DNA of 64,000 bases. Source: Curtobacterium sp. MCSS17_015. GTDB taxonomy: Bacteria > Actinomycetota > Actinomycetes > Actinomycetales > Microbacteriaceae. The notes under the pieces are model-generated. The model did not search any database. It worked only from the letters and a program-made list of their open reading frames with translations, and had not been told where the DNA came from. Below, piece by piece: positions 24,455 through 32,241 of this stretch (position 1 is its first letter; each line of letters opens with the position of its first letter). The stretch covers positions 2,852,001-2,916,000 of the forward strand of contig NZ_CP126256.1 in the NCBI RefSeq assembly GCF_003234265.2. Reading direction: 5' to 3'. Made by a program: the position numbers and the translations under genes.

Positions 24455-25414
24455 GTGACGGACGGGCACCGGGCCGGCCTCCTCGCGATCGCGGTGACCT
24501 CGCTGCTCTGGGGCACCACCGGGACGGCCGCGACCTTCGCTCCGGACGTCGGCCCGCTCGCCGTCGGCGCTGCGGCGCTCGGCATCGGCGGACTCCTGCA
24601 GGCCGTCGTCGGCGCGCGGTCCCTCCGAGCGAGCGCCCCGTTGCTCCGGCCGCGTCGGATGCTGGTCCTCGTCGGTGCGCTCGCCGTCGCGGTGTACCCG
24701 CTGGCGTTCTACACCGCCATGCACACCGCCGGGGTGGCCGTCGGGTCGGTGGTGTCGCTGGCGTCAGCGCCCCTGGCGTCCGGTGTCCTGGAGCGGGCGC
24801 TCGACCGGCACCCCCTCAGCCGGTGGTGGGTGCTGGCCGCGGTGCTCGGCGTCCTCGGGAGCGTGCTGCTCTGCCTGTCGAGCGTGACCGGCTCGCCCGC
24901 TCCCGATGGCCCGCACGGCGCGGACGGGACCGCCGGCGCTCCCGGGTCGACGACCGTCGGCGTCGCTCTCGGTCTCGTGGCCGGAGCCTCGTACGCGGTC
25001 TACTCCTGGGCCTCCCGGCGCCTCATGGTGGACGGCGTCCCACGAGCGGCCGCGATGGGCGCGGTCTTCGGCGGTGGTGGCCTGCTCCTCGTGCCGGTGC
25101 TCGCCGTCACCGGGGCACCGCTGATCGCGTCCGCGCAGAACGCCGCGGTGGGGGCCTACATGGCACTCGTGCCGATGTTCCTCGGCTACCTGCTGTTCGG
25201 GTACGGCCTGTCACGGGTCCCGGCGAGCACGGCCACGACCGTCACCCTGACCGAGCCGGCCGTCGCGACCGTGCTGGCGGTGCTGGTCGTCGGCGAGCGA
25301 CTCACCGCGGTGGGGTGGGCAGGCCTCGGAGTGATCGCGCTCGTGCTCGTCGTCCTCGCGGTGGCGCCGACGAACACGACGGCCGGAGGTCCCCCGGACC
25401 GGCGACAGCGGTGA
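24455..25414 (+). CDS. EamA/DMT-family transporter
   Basis: A 319-residue membrane protein with ten predicted helices in two EamA repeats (5+5), starting [20 protein letters not shown] and with the second repeat around [18 protein letters not shown]. Members export amino acids or other metabolites. GTG start preceded by GGAGGTG at suitable spacing. The cargo cannot be inferred from its neighbours (nadE, tRNA-Arg). Confidence 0.9.
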   Translation: MTDGHRAGLLAIAVTSLLWGTTGTAATFAPDVGPLAVGAAALGIGGLLQAVVGARSLRASAPLLRPRRMLVLVGALAVAVYPLAFYTAMHTAGVAVGSVVSLASAPLASGVLERALDRHPLSRWWVLAAVLGVLGSVLLCLSSVTGSPAPDGPHGADGTAGAPGSTTVGVALGLVAGASYAVYSWASRRLMVDGVPRAAAMGAVFGGGGLLLVPVLAVTGAPLIASAQNAAVGAYMALVPMFLGYLLFGYGLSRVPASTATTVTLTEPAVATVLAVLVVGERLTAVGWAGLGVIALVLVVLAVAPTNTTAGGPPDRRQR

Positions 25415-25437
25415 CACAGCCGCTACCGCGACCACCG

Positions 25438-25512
25438 TGGTGCCCCTGGAGGGACTCGAACCCCCAACCCTTTCCTTAGGACGGAACTGCTCTTCCATTG
25501 AGCTACAGAGGC
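25438..25512 (-). tRNA. tRNA-Arg (anticodon CCT)
   Basis: The reverse strand forms a cloverleaf with acceptor GCCTCTG/CAGGGGC, anticodon loop GTCCTAA (anticodon CCT) and T arm GGGGGTTCGAGTCCCTC, with CCA encoded. The anticodon stem has one G-A mismatch at its outer pair. It reads the rare Arg codon AGG. Confidence 0.92.
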
Positions 25513-25547
25513 CAGCCAGTCCACTCTAGCGGGAGCCGGGACGCGCT

Positions 25548-25589
25548 GGACGGGAGGCCCGGGGCGCGCGCACCCCGGCCCTCCCGTCC
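25548..25589. terminator. Hairpin after the HNH gene
   Basis: Arms 25548-25564 and 25573-25589 pair over 17 bp with one internal C-C mismatch and an 8-nt GC loop. It lies between the HNH gene and tRNA-Arg. Confidence 0.75.
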
Positions 25590-25629
25590 GGCGGCTCCCG
25601 CGACCGTCCCCGGTCGCGACCGTCGCCGT

Positions 25630-26124
25630 CTACGCGGCGACCAGGTACTCGTCCCAGTCCGGCTGCGGCCGCTCGATGCCGCGCACGACCCACGCCGAAC
25701 CGTGCGGGGCCTTCGGCGGGAAGCGCAGCGTCCACCCCATCTCACGCGGAGTGCGATCACCCTTGACGTTGTTGCAGGCCAGGCAGCAGGCGACGAGGTT
25801 CTCCCACGAGTCGCGGCCGCCGCGGGACTTCGGCTGCACGTGGTCGATCGTCGTGGCGTTCCGGCCGCAGTAGGCGCACCGGTTGGCGTCCCGGCGGAGC
25901 ACACCGCGCCGGGACACCGGGATCAGCCGGGACTGCGGGATGCGCACGTACCGGGTCAGGATGATGACGGACGGACGGTCGTAGCTGACGGCGGCACCGG
26001 TGACGGGGTGCAGGGTGTCGGCGGCGACGACGGAGGCCTTCTGGTTCATGACGAGGACCAGGGCTCGACGGAACGAGATCACCGCGAGGGGCTCGTAACC
26101 GGCGTTGAGGACGAGAGTGCGCAT
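25630..26124 (-). CDS. HNH endonuclease domain protein
   Basis: A 164-residue protein common in actinobacteria. The zinc and catalytic site is CAYCGRNATTIDHVQPKSRGG (Cys83, Cys86, Asp94, His95) with a second zinc pair CLAC (Cys114, Cys117) and NNVKGD. The N-terminus (RTLVLNAGYEPLAVISFRRA) is typical of the chromosomal housekeeping-type HNH proteins whose role is unknown; it is not obviously part of a restriction or mobile system. The ATG at 26124 matches the conserved N-terminus. Confidence 0.92.
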   Translation of the reverse strand: MRTLVLNAGYEPLAVISFRRALVLVMNQKASVVAADTLHPVTGAAVSYDRPSVIILTRYVRIPQSRLIPVSRRGVLRRDANRCAYCGRNATTIDHVQPKSRGGRDSWENLVACCLACNNVKGDRTPREMGWTLRFPPKAPHGSAWVVRGIERPQPDWDEYLVAA

Positions 26125-26484
26125 GGGTTCCCTTCCGACGTGCCTGGACGGCTTCCAGGCGGTGCGGGCACCGGGTCGGTCGGCGTCGAGCGGGTGGTCA
26201 CGGCCTCCGGCCCCGGGCTGGGTCCGGCCGGACCGATCCCGCCGTCAGCGGGCCCGTCCTGCCGGAGCAGGACGGCCCCGTCGGGGTGGGGAGGTCCGGA
26301 AACACGAAGAGCACCACCCGTCAGGGCAGTGCTCTGGTCAATCGCGCGCGAGCCGGGGCTCGCAGGCTGTGGTCGTCCGTATGTCGACATGCGCGCGCCG
26401 ACCCATGGTGCGGGTCGTGCGTGACGTCGACATGTGGTCTCCCGTTCGGGTCGAGTCGATCCGATGCGTGCAGGCTAACCCAGA
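26125..26484. other. Gene-free region upstream of the HNH gene
   Basis: No coding region is supported in these 360 bases. Two hairpins are visible: GTCCTGC with GCAGGAC around 26255-26274, and AGAGCAC (26308-26314) with GTGCTCT (26329-26335). A perfect palindrome ATGTCGACAT (26381-26390) recurs in part as ACGTCGACATGT at 26424-26434, which could be an operator pair. This would be the 5' leader and promoter of the HNH gene. Confidence 0.4.
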
Positions 26485-26517
26485 AACCGGCCCCGCACGA
26501 GGGGTGCGGGGCCGGTT
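26485..26517 (-). terminator. Terminator of the NlpC/P60 gene
   Basis: Arms 26485-26498 and 26504-26517 are 14 bp and perfect; read on the reverse strand the stem is followed by TTTCT, a weak U-tract. Confidence 0.85.
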
Positions 26518-26561
26518 CGGACGCTGTTCACATCGTCGACGTCAGGGCGTCGACCACGGGG

Positions 26562-27659
26562 TCAGATCCCGAGACGGACGATGTGGTAGCTGCTCGACCA
26601 GATCGGTCGGATCGACACGGAACCACCGGGCTTCGGGGCGTCCATGATCATGCCGTTGCCCATGTAGAAGCCGTCGTGCGAACCGTCGTTGAACACGACG
26701 ACGTCGCCGGGCTGCGCTTCTGACTCGGGGATCGTGGTGCCGGCCTGGTCCTGCAGGGTGACCGAGTGGGCCAGGCTGATGCCGTGCTGCGCGTAGACGT
26801 ACATGACGTAGCCCGAGCAGTCGAAGCCGGCAGGGGTGGCACCACCGAACACGTACGGGGTGCCGATGTACTGCTTCGCGGTGGCGACGACGGCCGGCAG
26901 CGAGAACGGGGTACCGGCGGCGGGAGCCGCACTGGTCGCGGCGGCGTCGGAGGCAGAGGCGGTCGTCGCGGCGGCCTCGGAGGCGTCGGCGAGGTAGTCC
27001 TCGGCCGTCTTGCCGTCGTAGGCGAACTCGGCGGCCTTCGCGGCGCGGGCGGCCTCGACCTGCTCGGCATGCTCGGCAGCGGACTTCGCCGCGGCCTGCG
27101 CTTCGAGGGTCGCGGTCGAGGTGGCGCCGAAGCCGTCGCGCGAGGTGTCACCGACGCCGGCGGCGGCCGACACGTCGAACTCCTGCGCCTGCGCCTGCAC
27201 GGCGGTGGGGGCGGCGACGTCGGACGTGGTGGCCGGCTGAGTGCTCGCGAAGGCGGCGGGGACGGCCATCGTGCCGAACATGCCGGCGGCGACCGCGAGC
27301 ACGACGGGCGCCATGAACTTCCGCTTGCGCGAGGAGGTCGTCGGCGCTGCTGCCGAGCGGGTGGCGGCGGTGCGGGTGACACCGAGGGCGCTGCCGGTGC
27401 GGGCCGCCGTCGGGCGGGCCGCGGTCGTGCGGGCGGGGGTGGACGCCGTTCGGGCGAGCGGTCGGCGCGTGGCACGCTCGGCTGCTTCGCGTACTGCCCT
27501 GCGGGTCAGGGGAGCTGCGGTGGCGTCACCGGAGGTCGTCGGGTTCGCGGTCGTCGAGTCGTCCGCGGCGGTACCGGTGTGGGTCAAGTGGGTCTCCGGC
27601 GTCTCATCGACACGCACCCGGTGGTCGACCGAGCGTGTGCAACCCCATCCGTTCGTCAT
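26562..27659 (-). CDS. NlpC/P60 family cell-wall hydrolase
   Basis: A 365-residue secreted peptidoglycan hydrolase. The N-terminal ~115 residues are a long Thr/Ala/Arg-rich cytoplasmic region, then a membrane/signal segment (APVVLAVAAGMFGTMAVPAAFA). A helical Ala/Glu-rich part (to ~265) precedes the NlpC/P60 domain: ATAKQYIGTPYVFGGATPAGFDCSGY with the catalytic Cys, HSVTLQDQAGTTI, and GDVVVFNDGSHDGFYMGNGMI with the catalytic His. The enzyme would cut D-Glu-diaminoacyl bonds outside the membrane. ATG 27659 has GGA 5 nt upstream; the long N-terminus makes a later GTG possible. Confidence 0.88.
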   Translation of the reverse strand: MTNGWGCTRSVDHRVRVDETPETHLTHTGTAADDSTTANPTTSGDATAAPLTRRAVREAAERATRRPLARTASTPARTTAARPTAARTGSALGVTRTAATRSAAAPTTSSRKRKFMAPVVLAVAAGMFGTMAVPAAFASTQPATTSDVAAPTAVQAQAQEFDVSAAAGVGDTSRDGFGATSTATLEAQAAAKSAAEHAEQVEAARAAKAAEFAYDGKTAEDYLADASEAAATTASASDAAATSAAPAAGTPFSLPAVVATAKQYIGTPYVFGGATPAGFDCSGYVMYVYAQHGISLAHSVTLQDQAGTTIPESEAQPGDVVVFNDGSHDGFYMGNGMIMDAPKPGGSVSIRPIWSSSYHIVRLGI

Positions 27660-27672
27660 CGTTTCCGATCCA

Positions 27673-27738
27673 GGCAGGAGACGGGTCGTGAGACGTCCTG
27701 CCACGGGTCCCCGCGATCGCTGCTCCCGGGGACCCGTC
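27673..27738 (-). promoter_or_regulatory. Structured 5' leader of the NlpC/P60 gene (two hairpins)
   Basis: On the reverse strand the predicted leader begins with ACGGGTCCCCG pairing with CGGGGACCCGT (11 bp, outer ends 27738 and 27702), and a second stem GGCAGGA/TCCTGCC (27702 to 27673) stands directly before the ribosome-binding region. No known riboswitch signature (including ydaO) is seen. Confidence 0.6.
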
Positions 27739-27739
27739 G

Positions 27740-27768
27740 AGTGTACGGGCGCTCGGTCACGCTGTCGA
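27740..27768 (-). promoter_or_regulatory. Promoter of the NlpC/P60 gene
   Basis: Reverse-strand TCGACA (27768-27763) and TACACT (27745-27740) with a 17-nt spacer resemble a sigma-70-type promoter; transcription would start near 27733. Confidence 0.65.
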
Positions 27769-27872
27769 GATGAAACCGTGATCTGGTAACGAACAGGTGA
27801 AGAAGCCCCGGTCAGAGCGCTGCCAACGGCGTTACACCGGTGCGTCCGATTCTTGTACGTCCGTAAAGGTGT

Positions 27873-27901
27873 TGCACCCCCGACGTGTACCCCCTACAGT
27901 T
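27873..27901 (+). promoter_or_regulatory. Orphan forward promoter
   Basis: TTGCAC and TACAGT with an exact 17-nt spacer are the best sigma-70-type pair in the window. No forward coding region follows; the next gene downstream lies on the other strand. Confidence 0.6.
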
Positions 27902-27904
27902 CGC

Positions 27905-28173
27905 CCACCACGAGGACCCAGGCGCGAACTCACCGCGGCGATCCCGGTCCACCAACGGACCCTCGTGCTGTGACGCCCGGCACCTGCACCGAGCGATCGC
28001 AGCGACAGCACACGACCGACCGGCCGGTCCAGGACGGGTTGCGGAACGTCGACAGGGACGGTCACGGGATCGCGGTGCACATGTGACGAGGACGGAATGC
28101 AGGTACCCCGGAGTGCGGGCTCCGGTGCACCCCGACGCAGCGCCTGGCCCGGGCTGTGCCGGCGAGCGACAGG
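27905..28173 (+). other. Gene-free stretch behind an orphan promoter; candidate non-coding RNA
   Basis: No supported coding region lies between the NlpC/P60 promoter and the lipoprotein stop. The transcript expected from the promoter at 27873-27901 could fold: GTTCGC/GCGAAC near its 5' end (27899-27929), GGTCC/GGACC (27945-27960), CACGAGG (27909-27915) with CCTCGTG (27961-27967), and CCGGAG/CTCCGG near 28108-28125. It does not match RNase P, tmRNA or SRP RNA signatures that I can recognise. Confidence 0.35.
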
Positions 28174-28716
28174 TCACTCGCCGAAGAGGTCCTCGGCGAT
28201 GTCGTCGGCGTTGCCGGGGAAGCACAGCGAGACCGCCTGCACGGTGTAGTTCCCGGGGTACGCGTACGCGCTGATCGACGCGATCTTCCCGCCACCGCTG
28301 CCGATGACCGCCGGACCGTCGCTCGACTCGCGGCGGACGACCTGCATCCCCTGGGACTTCCAGTGCTCCTCCATGCGGGTGGCGTCCTCGTCGGGCGACC
28401 CCTCGAGCGTGCTCCCGGTCAGGTAGCGCCACTGCGCCCCTCGCGTGCCGTCCTCGAGTTCGCAGTCTTCCGGGTAGTCCGGGCCGGTGCGCGCCTTCCA
28501 CTCCCCACCGAGTCGCTCGGTGGCGTCGTCGACGGCTTCGATCATCTGCTGCTTCGCGGTGTCGGCGTCCACAGTCGGCTCCGTTCGTCCTGGTGCTGCG
28601 GTGTCGGGTCCCCGCAGGACACAGCCTGCGAGCACGGTGGTGGTGGCCGTCATGACGAGGACGCCCGCGACGGCGCGCCTCGCCGTGGTCCATCGTGCGG
28701 TGGTCGTCGTCGTCAT
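28174..28716 (-). CDS. Lipoprotein of unknown function
   Basis: A 180-residue lipoprotein: signal peptide with positively charged start and lipobox LAGC (VLVMTATTTVLAGC), then a soluble domain with ADTAKQQMIEAVDDATERLG, WKARTGPDYPEDCEL, GAQWRYLTGSTLEG and a C-terminal YTVQAVSLCFPGNADDIAEDL. The two cysteines (in EDCEL and SLCFPG) may be disulfide-linked. The ATG overlaps the stop of an upstream broken reading frame (ATGA). Lipoproteins of this look often sit beside secreted-toxin genes as possible immunity or partner proteins, which is only an inference here. Confidence 0.78.
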   Translation of the reverse strand: MTTTTTARWTTARRAVAGVLVMTATTTVLAGCVLRGPDTAAPGRTEPTVDADTAKQQMIEAVDDATERLGGEWKARTGPDYPEDCELEDGTRGAQWRYLTGSTLEGSPDEDATRMEEHWKSQGMQVVRRESSDGPAVIGSGGGKIASISAYAYPGNYTVQAVSLCFPGNADDIAEDLFGE

Positions 28717-28940
28717 CGTCCCGCCATCCACCAGGGCTTCCCGTCGATCAGGTCCTGGTCTCGCTTCGTCGGTGGTTTCGGGTGGTACGCGGTCGCATCG
28801 TCCTCGTGCCCCGTCGTGACCCGCCCCACGTTGTACACGGACTCGGTGTCGGCGTCCAGGTAGCCGGACCTGTCACCGGTGAGCGGGTCGTGGTGGAGGA
28901 CCGGCTTCCGGTCCGCCGCGTCGGCGGGGTTCGAGTCAAC
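28713..28940 (-). pseudogene. C-terminal remnant of a larger gene
   Basis: A reading frame of about 75 codons with ordinary protein-like composition (LHHDPLTGDRSGYLDADTES, then VGRVTTGHEDDATAYHPKPP, ending DLIDGKPWWMAGR) stops in ATGA overlap with the lipoprotein start. Upstream there is no ATG or GTG in frame at a sensible place: the frame runs into low-quality Arg-rich sequence and then the stop codon of the DtxR-type gene. It looks like the tail of a deleted, formerly coupled gene. The family is not recognised. Confidence 0.55.
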
Positions 28941-29048
28941 ACCTTCACGTCCTCGTGCGGGTCGTCCGACGGGCGTCCAGGGAACGGACGGGGCACGCCC
29001 GGACAGGGCAGACCGTTCCTGCCCCTCGGTGCGGCGGGCGAGGAGACG

Positions 29049-29744
29049 TCAGTCGGTGCTGATGTAGACGTGCTGCGCGACCTCGGTCGGCAGTTCGATC
29101 CCGGCGTCCTCGCCGTCGACGCGGACCGACACGTAGGCGCCCGCACGCTGCACGCTCGCCGTCCGCCCGGGCATGACCCCGGCGGCGCGGAGCTGGTGCA
29201 GGAGCTCCGGTTCGAACTGCACCGGCTCACCCAGGCGCCGGATGACGCCGGTCGCGACGGCGTCGGTGTCGTCGGTGGCCGCCACGATGTTCCGCACGCC
29301 GTCCAGGAAGCCCGGAGCGGTGGGACCGCCGATCTCCGCCAGGCCCGGGATCGGGTTGCCGTACGGGGACTCCGTCGGGTTCCCGAGCATCTCGAGCAGG
29401 CGGACCTCCACCTGCTCGCTCATCACGTGCTCCCACCGACAGGCCTCGTCGTGGACGAAGGCCCAGTCGAGACCGATCACGTCGGCGAGCAACCGCTCGG
29501 CCAGACGGTGCTTGCGCATCACGTGCGTGGCGCGGGACCGACCGGTGTCGGTGAGTTCCAGGTGCCGGTCGCCCGAGACGACGACGAGGCCGTCGCGCTC
29601 CATGCGGGCGATCGTCTGCGAGACCGTGGGGCCCGAGTGCCCGAGGCGCTCCGAGATCCGGGCGCGCAGCGGGACGATGCCCTCTTCTTCGAGGTCGAGG
29701 ATGGTGCGGAGGTACATCTCCGTGGTGTCGACGAGATCGGTCAC
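29049..29744 (-). CDS. Iron-dependent DtxR/IdeR-family repressor
   Basis: A 231-residue metal-responsive repressor. The winged-helix N-terminus (TTEMYLRTILDLEEEG...SERLGHSGPTVSQTIARMERDGL) is followed by the dimerisation domain and an SH3-like C-terminal domain. All DtxR metal ligands are at their classic numbers: Met10, Cys102, Glu105, His106 at one site and His79, Glu83, His98 at the other. Cys102 points to iron rather than manganese. GTG start right after GGAGGC. It would repress iron uptake and storage genes elsewhere. Confidence 0.92.
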   Translation of the reverse strand: MTDLVDTTEMYLRTILDLEEEGIVPLRARISERLGHSGPTVSQTIARMERDGLVVVSGDRHLELTDTGRSRATHVMRKHRLAERLLADVIGLDWAFVHDEACRWEHVMSEQVEVRLLEMLGNPTESPYGNPIPGLAEIGGPTAPGFLDGVRNIVAATDDTDAVATGVIRRLGEPVQFEPELLHQLRAAGVMPGRTASVQRAGAYVSVRVDGEDAGIELPTEVAQHVYISTD

Positions 29745-29905
29745 GCCTCCGCCTCTCCTGATGTGGACCCAGCCCGACCCACACTACTTGGTGGGACCGA
29801 CGACCCGGGACCGACACCGTGCGCTCTCCGCGGACGCTGGCCGGGAGGCCCGTCCCGGCCCCGCCCCGTCCGGCCGGTCCATGGGGGCGACCGCGGGGCC
29901 GTCGG

Positions 29906-29911
29906 TAGGAT
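29906..29911 (+). promoter_or_regulatory. Putative -10 element of serC
   Basis: TAGGAT ends exactly 6 nt before the ATG at 29918, so the transcript would start at the initiation codon (leaderless). Confidence 0.5.
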
Positions 29912-29917
29912 CGGCCC

Positions 29918-31036
29918 ATGGCAGACATCGTCATCCCAGCCGACCTCCTCCCCACCGACGGCCGCTTCGGATGTGGTCCGTCGAAGATCCGCGGAGCGCA
30001 GCTCGAGACCCTCGTCACCCGCGGAGCGACCGTCCTCGGGACCTCGCACCGTCAGAAGCCCGTCAAGGACCTCGTCGGGTCCGTCCGGCAGGGCCTCGCC
30101 GACCTCTTCCAGGTGCCGGACGGGTACGAGGTCGTCCTCGGCAACGGCGGGTCGACCGCGTTCTGGGACGCCGCCGCCTTCGGTCTCATCGAGCGCCGGG
30201 CGGAGAACCTCTCCTTCGGTGAGTTCGGGTCGAAGTTCGCCAAGGCCGCCGCCGCCCCGTGGCTCGAGGCACCGCACGTCGTGGAGGCCCCGGGCGGGTC
30301 ACGCGCCGAGCTCGAGATCGTCGAGGGCGTGGACGTCTACGCGTACCCGCACAACGAGACCTCGACCGGCGTCATGGCCCCGGTCGTCCGGGCCGCGGGC
30401 GACCCCGGCGCGCTGACCGTCGTCGATGCCACGAGCGCTGCCGGTGGTGCCGCGTTCGACGTCGACCAGACCGACGTCTACTACTTCGCCCCGCAGAAGA
30501 ACTTCGCCTCGGACGGCGGGCTCTGGCTCGCGCTGTTCTCCCCCGCGGCGATCGAGCGTGTCGAGCGGATCGCCGCGTCCGACCGCTACATCCCGGAGTT
30601 CCTGTCGCTGAAGAACGCCGTGGACAACTCCCGGTTGGACCAGACGCTCAACACCCCGGCGATCACGACCCTGCTGCTCCTCGACGACCAGGTGCGGTGG
30701 ATGAACCAGTCCGGCGGTCTGGCGTGGGCCGACGGCCGCACGAAGACGTCGTCCTCGACGCTCTACGACTGGGCCGAGGCCTCCGACTACGCGACGCCGT
30801 TCGTCACCGACCCGGCGCACCGGTCCCAGGTCGTCGTGACGATCGACCTCGACGACTCGATCGACGCCAAGGCCCTGGCCGCGACGCTCCGCCAGAACGG
30901 GATCGTCGACACCGAGCCCTACCGGAAGCTCGGCCGCAACCAGCTCCGCGTCGCGACCTTCACGGCGATCGACCCTGACGACGTCACCAAGCTCACGCGG
31001 GCGATCGACCACGTGGTGGCTGCTCTGGCGAGCTGA
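29918..31036 (+). CDS. serC: Phosphoserine aminotransferase
   Basis: A 372-residue PLP enzyme of serine synthesis (3-phosphohydroxypyruvate to phosphoserine). It is the actinobacterial type: IPADLLPTDGRFGCGPSKIR start, GTSHRQKPVKDLV, VLGNGGSTAFWD, VDATSAAGGAAFDV and the PLP lysine in YYFAPQKNFASDGGLW. The C-terminal GRNQLRVATFTAIDPDDV is typical. It is a single-gene unit ended by a 21-bp hairpin. Confidence 0.95.
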   Translation: MADIVIPADLLPTDGRFGCGPSKIRGAQLETLVTRGATVLGTSHRQKPVKDLVGSVRQGLADLFQVPDGYEVVLGNGGSTAFWDAAAFGLIERRAENLSFGEFGSKFAKAAAAPWLEAPHVVEAPGGSRAELEIVEGVDVYAYPHNETSTGVMAPVVRAAGDPGALTVVDATSAAGGAAFDVDQTDVYYFAPQKNFASDGGLWLALFSPAAIERVERIAASDRYIPEFLSLKNAVDNSRLDQTLNTPAITTLLLLDDQVRWMNQSGGLAWADGRTKTSSSTLYDWAEASDYATPFVTDPAHRSQVVVTIDLDDSIDAKALAATLRQNGIVDTEPYRKLGRNQLRVATFTAIDPDDVTKLTRAIDHVVAALAS

Positions 31037-31055
31037 CCCCGCCGCCGGACGCGAC

Positions 31056-31101
31056 GAGGGCGGTGCCCCGCAACGGTGTTCCGTTGCGGGGCACCGCCCT
31101 C
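31056..31101. terminator. Bidirectional hairpin, 21-bp perfect stem
   Basis: Arms 31056-31076 and 31081-31101 are fully complementary with loop TGTT, right after serC. Confidence 0.9.
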
Positions 31102-31104
31102 GCC

Positions 31105-31155
31105 GTGTCGCGTGGGTCGGCGTGTCGCGTGCGTCGACGTGTCGCGTGGGTCGGG
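31105..31155 (+). repeat. Three tandem 17-bp units
   Basis: GTGTCGCGTGGGTCGGC and two variants follow without gaps at 31105, 31122 and 31139 (two or three substitutions between copies). They lie between the serC terminator and the 3' end of the DUF3027 gene. Confidence 0.85.
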
Positions 31156-31192
31156 CAGGACCGGACCGACGGGTCAGGACCTGAGTGACCGG

Positions 31193-31813
31193 TCAGGACC
31201 GGTGGAAGCCGGGATCGGTCTCGCCGGCGTCGAGCTGGTCCAGGTCCAGGTCGTCGTCGGGGTCGACGGGACGGACGCGGCGGGTGCGGCGACGACCACG
31301 GGTGCGGGCGGGCGGGGCGACGGGCTCGTCGTCGTCCGACTCCTCGTCGTCGTCGTCATCCGACTCCTCGTCGTCGTCGTCATCCGACTCGTCGTCGTCC
31401 GAGTCGTCGTCGTCGTCCGAGTCGTCGTCGGACTCGTCATCGTCGTCCGACTCGTCGTCGTCCTCGTCCGCCTCGTCGTCGAAGTCGTCCTCGTCCTCGT
31501 CCGACTCCTCGTCGTCCTGCGCGGCCCGGTACTCGGCCAGTCGCTCCGACCACGGCACCCACTCCGGCGCGAGCAACGAGCCGTCACCCGGCATCAGTTC
31601 GACCTCGAGCACGGTGGGCTCGTCACCCTCGACCTGGGCGATGCTGACGGTCCAGCGCCACCCCGGGTACCCCGGCATGCGGTTGGCGAAGAGGACGGAC
31701 ACGACGCCGTCGCCCTCGTCCACCGTGCCGACAGGGCTCCCGACGGTGGCTTCCGGGGTGATCTCGAGCAGTGCCCCGCGGGCGAGCTCGGTGAGGTCGG
31801 TGGTCATGTTCAC
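31193..31813 (-). CDS. DUF3027-like protein with long acidic tail
   Basis: A 206-residue protein. Residues 1-90 form the conserved domain (LARGALLEITPEATVGSPVG, VVSVLFANRMPGYPGWRWTV, VLEVELMPGDGSLLAPEWVP, WSERLAEYR). From ~95 to 165 the chain is nearly only Asp, Glu and Ser, followed by a basic patch (ARTRGRRRTRR) and an acidic end. GTG at 31813 overlaps the cold-shock gene stop (GTGA); ATG 31807 is the alternative. The family is actinobacterial and uncharacterised; coupling to a nucleic-acid-binding cold-shock protein suggests a related role. Confidence 0.85.
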   Translation of the reverse strand: MNMTTDLTELARGALLEITPEATVGSPVGTVDEGDGVVSVLFANRMPGYPGWRWTVSIAQVEGDEPTVLEVELMPGDGSLLAPEWVPWSERLAEYRAAQDDEESDEDEDDFDDEADEDDDESDDDDESDDDSDDDDDSDDDESDDDDDEESDDDDDEESDDDEPVAPPARTRGRRRTRRVRPVDPDDDLDLDQLDAGETDPGFHRS

Positions 31814-32187
31814 GCGTCCAACTGGTCGGCGACGTGTCGCAGGATGGTGGCGATCCGCTCACCGTTCTTCGGGTAGCGGCCTCGCTTGAGGTCGCCGCTG
31901 ATGCGGTCGAGTTCCTTCACGAGGTCCTCGACGATCACGGCCATGTCGTCGGCCGAGCGGCGGGTCATCTTGGCGAGTGAGGGCTGCGCCTCGAGGATCC
32001 GGACGGTCAACGCCTGCGATCCCTTCTTGCCCTGCACCACCCCGTACTCGAGCTTGGTGCCGGCCTTCACCGTGGTCACACCGTCGGGCAGGGAGGAGGC
32101 GTGCAGGAAGACCTGGTCGCCGTCGTCTCCGGAGATGAAACCGAAGCCCTTCTGGTCGTCGTAGAACTTGACCTTGCCGGTGGGCAT
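31810..32187 (-). CDS. Cold-shock domain protein with helical C-terminal extension
   Basis: A 125-residue protein. Residues 1-67 are a cold-shock domain with RNP1 KGFGFI and RNP2 VFLHASSL, binding single-stranded RNA or DNA. Residues ~70-125 add a helical extension (PSLAKMTRRSADDMAVIVED, VKELDRISGDLKRGRYPKNG) absent from short Csp proteins. It is upstream of and overlaps the DUF3027 gene. Confidence 0.92.
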   Translation of the reverse strand: MPTGKVKFYDDQKGFGFISGDDGDQVFLHASSLPDGVTTVKAGTKLEYGVVQGKKGSQALTVRILEAQPSLAKMTRRSADDMAVIVEDLVKELDRISGDLKRGRYPKNGERIATILRHVADQLDA

Positions 32188-32241
32188 GCTGGGACTCCTC
32201 GTCACATGAACGGCCGCGGTGCGTCGGACTATCCTGGGTGG

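Noticed and set aside
27660..27840. ydaO/c-di-AMP riboswitch upstream of the NlpC/P60 gene
   Set aside because: The conserved ydaO core sequences are not found; only simple hairpins remain.
31185..31889. Ser-rich forward frame opposite the acidic DUF3027 tail
   Set aside because: It is the antisense of GAC/GAG repeats and overlaps two convincing reverse genes.
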